In this document: positions 44,292 through 51,024 of the stretch, piece after piece
How positions within the stretch are numbered: position 1 is the stretch's first letter
Layout: the number at the start of each line of letters is the position of its first letter
Assembly (NCBI GenBank): GCA_016217545.1
Contig: JACRHT010000012.1
Span: forward strand, 868,001 to 932,000
Direction: 5' to 3'
Source: Opitutia bacterium
GTDB lineage: Bacteria > Verrucomicrobiota > Verrucomicrobiia > Opitutales > Opitutaceae
DNA: 64,000 nt
Notes under the pieces: model-generated
The model's input: only the letters and a program-made list of their open reading frames with translations
Database searches by the model: none
Told to the model about the DNA's origin: nothing
Translations under genes and position numbers: made by a program

Positions 44292-45392
44292 ATGCCGCGC
44301 CCCGCGAAGAAGAAGACCAAGCCTGTGCGCGCCGCCACGCTTGCCGATGTCGGTCGCGTTGCCGGCGTGTCCGCCATGGCCGCATCCGCGGTGCTCAATG
44401 GCGCGCGCACGTCGTCACGCATCTCGCCGGAAACGCGGGAGCGCATCCTCGCCGCCGCGAGCAAGCTCGCCTACCGCCCCAACGCCGCCGCCCGCGCGCT
44501 CGCCAACCGCCGCATGGACACCATCGGCGTCGCTGCGGTCATCACCGACGGCGAGCTCAACCACTACTTCCTCGAGGTGTTCAATGGGATCCTCGAGGCT
44601 GCGGCGCGTCACGACCAGAATACGACCGTCTTTTCGCTGCACGATTGGCAGAAGGATCCGGAACGGCTGCACCGCTTCTGCGACGGCCGCATCGACGGAC
44701 TCATCCTGCTCGCGCCGACGTTTCACGAAGACCACGTGCCGTTGCCGACGCACACGCCGTTCGTCTCGATCCACGCTAACATTCCCTTGCCGGGCGTTCT
44801 GAACGTCGAGAGCGACGAGGAGCGCGGTGCCTACGAAATCACGCGCCGCCTGCTCGTGCAGGGCCACCGCCGCATTCTGCACCTGGCCGGCCCGGAGGAC
44901 CTGATCGGGCCCCAGCGCCGCGTCAGCGGCTACACACGCGCGCTCGCCGCGTTGCGCCAGCCTTTCGACCCCGCGTTGGTCGTGCCGTCGGGCTTCAATA
45001 CCCATGAGGGTGCCGCGGCGCTCCGCGCTTGGCTGCGCCAGCACGCGGGCGCGCCGCTGCCGGAGGCGATTTTCTGTGTGAATGACGGCGTCGCCATCGG
45101 CTGCATCGAGGTGCTGGCCGAGTGCGGTTTTCGCGTGCCGGAGGATGTTTCCGTCGCGGGCTTCGACGACTCGCTCGCCGCCCGCATGTGCGTCCCGCAA
45201 CTGACAACCGTTCGCCAGCCACTCCGCGCCATGGGCGCGCGCGCCGTCGACGTTTTGCTCAACCGCATCACCCGGCCTGACACCATCGCCGGGTCCACCG
45301 ACAAGCCCATCGTCTTCCCGGTTGAACTCGTCACGCGCGCTTCGGTCGGTGCGCCGGCTTCCGAGCCGAAGCTCATCCCGGTGCTTCGCTGA
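44292..45392 (+). CDS. LacI-family transcriptional regulator
   Basis: 366 residues. N-terminal HTH at about 15-38 (ATLADVGRVAGVSAMAASAV) and hinge helix (YRPNAAARALANRR), then a periplasmic-binding-like effector domain (IGVAAVITDGELNHYFLEVF, DGRIDGLILLAP, FCVNDGVAIGCIEVLAECGF, VPEDVSVAGFDDSLAARMCV). It lies 66 bases after the GH31 gene, same strand. It most likely responds to a xyloglucan-derived sugar and binds the GATTTAACGCTACAT-type sites of the locus; the pairing is inferred from position and from the palindromic CG-centred operator form. Confidence 0.92.
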   Translation: MPRPAKKKTKPVRAATLADVGRVAGVSAMAASAVLNGARTSSRISPETRERILAAASKLAYRPNAAARALANRRMDTIGVAAVITDGELNHYFLEVFNGILEAAARHDQNTTVFSLHDWQKDPERLHRFCDGRIDGLILLAPTFHEDHVPLPTHTPFVSIHANIPLPGVLNVESDEERGAYEITRRLLVQGHRRILHLAGPEDLIGPQRRVSGYTRALAALRQPFDPALVVPSGFNTHEGAAALRAWLRQHAGAPLPEAIFCVNDGVAIGCIEVLAECGFRVPEDVSVAGFDDSLAARMCVPQLTTVRQPLRAMGARAVDVLLNRITRPDTIAGSTDKPIVFPVELVTRASVGAPASEPKLIPVLR

Positions 45393-45404
45393 CAAGCTTC
45401 TCGG

Positions 45405-45692
45405 TCAGCGCTTGGCGGTGTGGCGCGGTTTTTCGATTGTCCACAAACCGTGGGCGATGCCGAACTCCGCGACCGCCAGCACGAAGAAGCCCGGATACAT
45501 CGATTTCCGGCTCGGCCACCAAACGGTTTTCAAGCGATCCAGCGTGAGCGTCATGCTTCCGCCGCGTTCCCGGACGAACACCAAGAACTCATCGCGCAGC
45601 ACCTCGTCGTCCCGCAACGCTTGCAGCACGGGCGCCAACCGGCGCTCGAGGTAGGCGCGTTCCGCTTCGGTGATGGCCCTCACTTTCGGCAT
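45405..45692 (-). CDS. Small uncharacterised protein
   Basis: 95 residues from the ATG at 45692 (a longer frame from 45734 begins in the promoter region). It reads MPKVRAITEAERAYLERRLA, a helical, charged N-terminal half, followed by a sheet-like middle (GGSMTLTLDRLKTVWWPS) and a hydrophobic segment (GFFVLAVAEFGIAHGLW). I do not recognise a family. Convergent with the LacI-type gene (12 bases) and divergent from the SPFH gene. The 151 bases between it and the SPFH gene contain the most AT-rich stretch of the window (about 45717-45785), probably holding promoters for both. Confidence 0.55.
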   Translation of the reverse strand: MPKVRAITEAERAYLERRLAPVLQALRDDEVLRDEFLVFVRERGGSMTLTLDRLKTVWWPSRKSMYPGFFVLAVAEFGIAHGLWTIEKPRHTAKR

Positions 45693-45843
45693 GACCGCAG
45701 GTTGCGGCGCCGCGGTTGTAAATTCAAGGCGCAATTTAATTAAGCATTATCGAGATACAATAAAGCAGTGTAGTTTTAAACCAGTTTGCGTTGTCGCCCG
45801 CCCGGCGGCGGTCATGCTGGGCGGCGTCGAACCCGTTCCCACC

Positions 45844-47655
45844 ATGAATACACTCCTGATCGTTCTCGCGTCCGCCGGCCTGCTGGCGGTCCTTCTCCTC
45901 GCCACCTACCGGCTGTGGCTGCGCCTCTTCGGCGTGGTCATCGTGCCGAACAACGGCGTGGGCATCGTGACCAAGAAATTCGGCCTCAGCGGCGCCAGCT
46001 CGCGTCTGCCCGATGGCCGCATCATCGCGCTCAATGCCGAGGCCGGCATCCAAGCCGACACGCTCGCGCCGGGCCTGCATTGCTGGCTCTGGCCGTGGCA
46101 ATACACCGTGGACATCGTGCCGTTCGTCACCGTGCCCGAGGGCAAGCTCGGCGTGGTCGAGGCGCGGGACGGCGAGCCGCTTTCCGGCGGCCGCGTGCTT
46201 GGCCGCAAGGTCGATTGCGATTCCTTCCAGGACGCGCGCGCCTTCCTCCAGAAGGGCGGCCAGCGCGGCCCGCAGATCGCGATCATTCCGCCCGGCACTT
46301 ACCGTATCAACACGGCGCTCTTCACCGTGGGCGACGCGTCGGTGCTCGAAATCAAGGAGAACCGCGTCGGCATCGTGACGACCAAGGAAGGCCGCAGCCT
46401 TCCGCAAGGTGAGATCGCGGGTCGGACCATCGATGGCCATAACTCCTTCCAGGACGGCGAAACCTTCGTCACCGCTGGCGGCTTCAAGGGCTTACAGGAA
46501 CAAGTGCTCCTCGCGGGCCGCTACTTCATCAATCCCGCCTTCGCCACCGTCGAGACCGTCGACATGACCGAAGTGCCGATCGCTCACGCCGGCGTCGTCA
46601 TCGCCTACGTGGGCGAGGCCGGCCGCGACGTCACGGGCGAGTCGTTCAAGCACGGCAACCTCGTTGAGAAGGGCAAGAAGGGTGTCTGGGCCGAGCCGCT
46701 CGACCCGGGTCGCTACGCGATCAACCCGCGCACGCACCGCGTCGAAAACGTTCCGACGGCCAACGTCGTCCTCAACTGGGCCACGGGAAAAACCGAATCG
46801 CACCGCCTCGACGAGAAGCTCTCGACGATCACCGTGCGCTCCTCCGACGGCTTCAAGTTCAACCTCGATGTCTCGCAGATCATCCACATCCCGCGCAACG
46901 ACGCGCCCAAGGTCATCGCGCGCTTCGGCAACATGGTGAACCTCGTCACGCAGGTCCTCGAGCCGACCATCGGCAACTACTTCCGCAACGCGGCGCAGAG
47001 TTCCGACGTGATCGAGTTCCTCAAGGCCCGCTCGGAAAAGCAGGCCGACGCGCGCAAACAGATCAGCGCCGCGCTCGAGCACTACAACGTCGGCGCCGTC
47101 GACACGCTCATCGGCGACATCGTTCCGCCCGAGGATCTCATGAAAACCCTCACGGACCGCAAAATCGCCGAGCAGGAGCGCGTCACCTACGAGACGCAGC
47201 GCCAGGCCGAGGTCGTGCGCAAGGAACTCGAGCAAGCCAAGGCCGTTGCCGCCACGCAGGCCAAGGTTGTCGACTCCGAGCGCTCGGTCGCCATCGCCGA
47301 GTTCGCCGCGCAGGCCTCCATCCGCAAAGCCGAGGGTGAGGCCAAGGCGCGCACTGCGATCGCCGAGGCCGATTCCGCGGTCATCAAGCTCGTCGGCGCC
47401 GCCGAAGCCGAAAAGACCCAGAAGATCGGTTTGGCCGAGGCCGCCGTCATCAAGCAGAAGGCCGAGGCCACGAGCCGCGAGAGCTTCGTCGCGATCGAAG
47501 TCGCTCGCGCCCTCGCCAGCAGCGGCCAGAAACTCGTGCCCGACATCGTCGCCGGCGCGGGCAGCGGCAGCGGTGCCAGCAACATCGTCGAGCTTCTCGC
47601 CGCGCAGCTCCTGCGCGACAAGCTCGTGAACCCCGCGACTGCGGCAAAGAACTGA
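45844..47655 (+). CDS. Large SPFH (band 7) protein with four N-terminal repeats
   Basis: 603 residues from the ATG at 45844, which starts with a transmembrane helix (LLIVLASAGLLAVLLLATYR). Then come four repeats of about 65-70 residues: about 31-96, 97-166, 168-236 and 243-305. They share 'VGIVTK..G..LP.G.I' and '..PG.Y.INP' elements (examples NGVGIVTKKFG, NRVGIVTTKEG, IPPGTYRINT, LLAGRYFINP, LDPGRYAINP). An SPFH domain follows at about 318-430 (ITVRSSDGFKFNLDVSQIIH), then a long Ala/Glu/Lys-rich helix (435-550) and a Gly/Ser linker with a hydrophobic end. SPFH proteins form ring or cage assemblies on membranes. The repeat-SPFH-helix order resembles major vault protein. A terminator follows the gene. 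Confidence 0.88.
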   Translation: MNTLLIVLASAGLLAVLLLATYRLWLRLFGVVIVPNNGVGIVTKKFGLSGASSRLPDGRIIALNAEAGIQADTLAPGLHCWLWPWQYTVDIVPFVTVPEGKLGVVEARDGEPLSGGRVLGRKVDCDSFQDARAFLQKGGQRGPQIAIIPPGTYRINTALFTVGDASVLEIKENRVGIVTTKEGRSLPQGEIAGRTIDGHNSFQDGETFVTAGGFKGLQEQVLLAGRYFINPAFATVETVDMTEVPIAHAGVVIAYVGEAGRDVTGESFKHGNLVEKGKKGVWAEPLDPGRYAINPRTHRVENVPTANVVLNWATGKTESHRLDEKLSTITVRSSDGFKFNLDVSQIIHIPRNDAPKVIARFGNMVNLVTQVLEPTIGNYFRNAAQSSDVIEFLKARSEKQADARKQISAALEHYNVGAVDTLIGDIVPPEDLMKTLTDRKIAEQERVTYETQRQAEVVRKELEQAKAVAATQAKVVDSERSVAIAEFAAQASIRKAEGEAKARTAIAEADSAVIKLVGAAEAEKTQKIGLAEAAVIKQKAEATSRESFVAIEVARALASSGQKLVPDIVAGAGSGSGASNIVELLAAQLLRDKLVNPATAAKN

Positions 47656-47681
47656 GCGCCCGCTCGTCGTTTCGAGAACTC

Positions 47682-47713
47682 AACGCCGGACCGTTTGGTC
47701 CGGCGTTTTTATT
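47682..47713 (+). terminator. Rho-independent terminator after the SPFH gene
   Basis: AACGCCGGACC (47682-47692), loop GTTT, GGTCCGGCGTT (47697-47707): a perfect 11-bp stem followed by TTTATTT. It lies 27 bases past the stop codon. Confidence 0.92.
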
Positions 47714-47719
47714 TCCCCC

Positions 47720-47743
47720 CGTAAGTGAGTCCTTTCGTAAGTG
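47720..47743 (+). repeat. CGTAAGTG direct repeat in the leader of the 47.9-kb receptor
   Basis: CGTAAGTG occurs at 47720-47727 and 47736-47743, a 16-base period, about 204 bases ahead of the receptor ATG. It may be an activator site. The remaining region up to 47946 is GC-rich and without a gene I can support. Confidence 0.3.
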
Positions 47744-47946
47744 CGGCGCGTGACCCGCGGATCGCGTCCGAGCGGGGATGCCGCGCCGTGCGGCGTCCTC
47801 TTCGTCGTGCCGTTCGCTGCGGGCACGATGCGTTTCACTGCGCGCCTGCGGGAGTGGTCGCGTCGGCGTTCTCAACTCGCCGCGGCTTTGCCTGAAACGG
47901 TTCCGCGCGAATGGCGCCGCCTTCGGTGGCCCGCGCGTCCCAACAC

Positions 47947-50757
47947 ATGAACACCAACCAAACCTCCCTCCCTCGGGGCGGATGGCGTGCGCGCATCTGG
48001 CGCACTCCGTTGCTCCTGGGTGCCGTGCTGCTGCCGGCGCTCGCCTTCGGTCAGAATTCCACCGCGGCAAAATCCGACCCGGAATCCGAGCCCGTGAAGC
48101 TCGACGCATTTGTGACAACCGGCACGCGCATCGGCACGGCGGCGAGCCAGAGCGACATGCCGGTGACGGTCGTGTCGCGTGCGCAGTTCGAGCACACCTC
48201 GTTCGTCGAGGTTGCCGACCTGCTCAAGACGCTCCCGGCCTTCACCGGCGCGGGCAACCTCAACGACTCCTCGACCAACGGTGGCGACGGCAGCCGCTAC
48301 GTCGACCTGCGCGGCCTCGGCTCGCAATACACGCTCGTCCTTCTCAACGGCCGGCGCCTCGCCTACAGCGGCGTCCAAAACATCGTGAACGTGAACCAGA
48401 TTCCCGTCACCGCCGTCGAGCGGGTGGAGGTCCTCGCCAGCGGCGCCTCCGCCGTCTACGGCACCGACGCCATCGGCGGCGTGATCAACGTCATCACGCG
48501 CAAGATGAACGGCGGCGAGCTCAGCGCCTACTACGGCGACACCGACCACCAGACCGCGCTCTCGCGTCGCCAGTTCGCGCTCTCGTGGGGCGGCTCCGAA
48601 GGGCGGATCGATTTCGTCGTCGGCGCCCAATACTACAAGCAGAACGGCATCTACAGTTCCGACTTCGACTGGAGCCGCCAGCCCGGCACGACCGGCAACA
48701 ACTTTCCCTACACCATGACGTATCCGAACAGCCTGTTCACGCCGGGCGCGACCGGCTCGTCGTCCTACGTCGTGAAATGGAAGCCGGGCGAGGGCGGCCC
48801 GCGCGACGCGACGTCGATCGCGGATTTCCGTCCCTACAACGGCACGCTGCCGAACCTCGCCAACCCCGACGCAGGCGGCGACATGTTCCCGTTCTTCCTC
48901 TTCACGCCGCTCATCCGCCCCGAGGAGCGGTGGAACGTGTCGGCCTTCACGAATTTTCATCTCAACGACGACACCACGTTCTACGCGGACGTGATGTATA
49001 ACTACTCGTATTCCTACAACCAGCTCGCGCCGGCCGCGCAGCCCATGCGCAACACCATCGTCATCCCGGCGACGAACTACTGGAATCAGCGCATCTTCGG
49101 CGCGTCCGCGGTGCCGATCACCACCGGCGGCTGGCGCCTTCTCGGCCTCGGCACGCGCATCGACACGAACGAAGTCACCTCCGGTTGGTTCAACTTCGGT
49201 GTGAAGGGCAAAATCCGCGACTGGCGCTACGAGCTGAGCAACACCTTCACGCAGGAAAACCGCCAGGACCTCAACGGCAACGGCGGCTCGATCACCGTGC
49301 TCAACCAGCTCCTCGCGCTCACCACGCCCGATGCGTTCAATCCCTTCACGAGCAATCCCGCCACCAACGCCGCCTACTGGGGCCGGATTCGCCGCGACGC
49401 CTACACCAACGTCCGCAGCCGCATGATGAACACCGAACTCTCGGTCCACGGCCCGCTCTTCGCGGTGCCAGCCGGCGAGGCTCAAGGCGCGCTCACGGTG
49501 AATTACCAGAACCAGTCCGCCTACTCGCGTCCCGACGCCCAGGCGCTCGAAGGCTCCGCCGGCTGGAACCGCGTCGGCGAAGCCACCGAAGGCAGCCGCC
49601 GCATCTACGGCGCCGCCGCCGAACTCCAGGCGCCGCTCACCAAGGAAGTTTCCCTCCGCGTCGCCGGCCGCTGGGACCACTACAGCGATTTCGGCAACGC
49701 GCGCGTGTGGCAGGCCGCCGCCCGCTACCAGCCGGCCAAGGAACTCGTGCTGCGCGCCTCCTTCGGCAAGGGCTACATCGCCCCCTCGATCCTCCAGCTC
49801 TACGAGGGCGAGCAGGAAACCAATCCGACGCTCTACGATCCCACCACGAAGAACTCCGATGGCACGTGGGGCTCCGCCCGCCAGATCGGCATGAGCCGCA
49901 TCGGTAATCGCGCGCTCAAGTCCGAACAGGCCAACTCCTACAACGCCGGCTTCGCCTGGTCGCCGCCGGAAATCCGCGGCCTCACCGTCTCGGTCGACTA
50001 CTACCGCATCGAGCAGAAGGACGTCATCGCCAGCGCCGAGTCCACCGCGACGCGGCTCATCGACGAGTTCTGGAGCTCCCTCGGCGCGACCGACGCCGCG
50101 CGCGACGCTGCGGCCCGCATTCCCGCGCGCCGCGATGCCGCGATTGCCGCCATCGCCGCGCGCACCGGCATCGTGCTCGAATACAGCGATGTCGGCGGCG
50201 ATGCCGGACTCGGCGGCATCGACTTCATCAACCGCGCCTACCGCTCGAACCTCAGCCTCAACACCACCGAGGGCGTCGACGTGAACCTCAACTACGTCCG
50301 CAGCCTCCAGGATTGGGGCAACCTCACGCTCGATTGGAACAACTCCTTCATGTTCCACTCCCGGCAACGCTCCTTCGCCGGCGCCCCCGACGAGGAATTC
50401 GCCGGTTCGTATTCCGCCGCGGCCGAGGGCGGCTGGCCGAAGTTCCGCTCGCGCTTCTCGCCCACGTGGACCTTCAAGGCCCTGCAAGTCACCGCCGCGG
50501 TCAACTACCTGTCCGGGCTCAAGCTCGACGACTTCGACTCCAGCTACGACCGCGACGCGCTGCCGTCGTGGACGACCTACGACGCGCAGATCAGCTACCA
50601 GCTGCCGTGGTTCCACACCACCGTCGCGATCGGCTGCGAGAACATCGGCAACAAGCCGCCCCAACAGACCAGCCTCGCCACGAACAACGACACGCCCGCC
50701 GGCCTCTACGATGTGAAAGGCCGCTACTACTACGCGCGTCTCACCACGCGATTCTGA
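47947..50757 (+). CDS. TonB-dependent receptor
   Basis: 936 residues from the ATG at 47947; an upstream frame adds 12 residues ahead of the signal region. Signal peptide RTPLLLGAVLLPALAFGQ, TonB-box region VKLDAFVTTGTRIGTAASQS, plug domain (SRYVDLRGLGSQYTLVLLNG, VERVEVLASGASAVYGTDAI, GGVINVITRK) and a beta-barrel ending in YYYARLTTRF. It imports an unknown ligand through the outer membrane. The long loops and the lack of siderophore-type motifs suggest a carbohydrate, peptide or plant compound, but the sequence does not decide. It stands alone, with a terminator on each side and a second receptor downstream. Confidence 0.93.
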   Translation: MNTNQTSLPRGGWRARIWRTPLLLGAVLLPALAFGQNSTAAKSDPESEPVKLDAFVTTGTRIGTAASQSDMPVTVVSRAQFEHTSFVEVADLLKTLPAFTGAGNLNDSSTNGGDGSRYVDLRGLGSQYTLVLLNGRRLAYSGVQNIVNVNQIPVTAVERVEVLASGASAVYGTDAIGGVINVITRKMNGGELSAYYGDTDHQTALSRRQFALSWGGSEGRIDFVVGAQYYKQNGIYSSDFDWSRQPGTTGNNFPYTMTYPNSLFTPGATGSSSYVVKWKPGEGGPRDATSIADFRPYNGTLPNLANPDAGGDMFPFFLFTPLIRPEERWNVSAFTNFHLNDDTTFYADVMYNYSYSYNQLAPAAQPMRNTIVIPATNYWNQRIFGASAVPITTGGWRLLGLGTRIDTNEVTSGWFNFGVKGKIRDWRYELSNTFTQENRQDLNGNGGSITVLNQLLALTTPDAFNPFTSNPATNAAYWGRIRRDAYTNVRSRMMNTELSVHGPLFAVPAGEAQGALTVNYQNQSAYSRPDAQALEGSAGWNRVGEATEGSRRIYGAAAELQAPLTKEVSLRVAGRWDHYSDFGNARVWQAAARYQPAKELVLRASFGKGYIAPSILQLYEGEQETNPTLYDPTTKNSDGTWGSARQIGMSRIGNRALKSEQANSYNAGFAWSPPEIRGLTVSVDYYRIEQKDVIASAESTATRLIDEFWSSLGATDAARDAAARIPARRDAAIAAIAARTGIVLEYSDVGGDAGLGGIDFINRAYRSNLSLNTTEGVDVNLNYVRSLQDWGNLTLDWNNSFMFHSRQRSFAGAPDEEFAGSYSAAAEGGWPKFRSRFSPTWTFKALQVTAAVNYLSGLKLDDFDSSYDRDALPSWTTYDAQISYQLPWFHTTVAIGCENIGNKPPQQTSLATNNDTPAGLYDVKGRYYYARLTTRF

Positions 50758-50785
50758 GCGCGCGCTCGGCGCCGGTTCCTGCTCC

Positions 50786-50817
50786 GCGGTCCGCCTGAAA
50801 CGGCGGGCCGCTTTTTT
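50786..50817 (+). terminator. Rho-independent terminator after the first tandem receptor
   Basis: GCGGTCCGCC (50786-50795), loop TGAAAC, GGCGGGCCGC (50802-50811) with one mismatch or G-U pair, followed by six T. It is 28 bases past the stop codon. The sequence after it (50834-50854) holds three 7-base units GGACCAC, GGACCAC, GGACCGC in tandem. Confidence 0.88.
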
Positions 50818-50973
50818 GCGCCGCCCCGCGCCCGGCGGACCACGGACCACGGACCGCGGCCGCGCGCCGCGTGCGGTTCGCTGCACGGCCGCCGCGGTTG
50901 GCTGCGTCGATTTCCGCGCCGGTCGCAGTGCGTTTTCCAACCGCCCGCGCTTGCGCGACAACGGCGCATCCTC

Positions 50974-51004
50974 GGCGGACGGCGCGCTCCGGCGCGCGTC
51001 CGCC
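50974..51004 (+). promoter_or_regulatory. Strong hairpin in the mRNA leader of the 51.0-kb receptor
   Basis: GGCGGACG, a bulged G, CGCG, loop CTCCGG, CGCG, CGTCCGCC form a 12-bp GC stem 20 bases before the ATG at 51025. No T-run follows, so it is not a terminator. It could hide or present the start region, or be a protein-binding site. Function unknown. Confidence 0.4.
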
Positions 51005-51024
51005 CTCTCGCACACCACCACACC

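Noticed and set aside
13697-45392. SusC/SusD-type polysaccharide utilisation locus
   Set aside because: No SusD-like lipoprotein gene is present, and the receptor lacks the N-terminal carboxypeptidase-like domain of SusC proteins.
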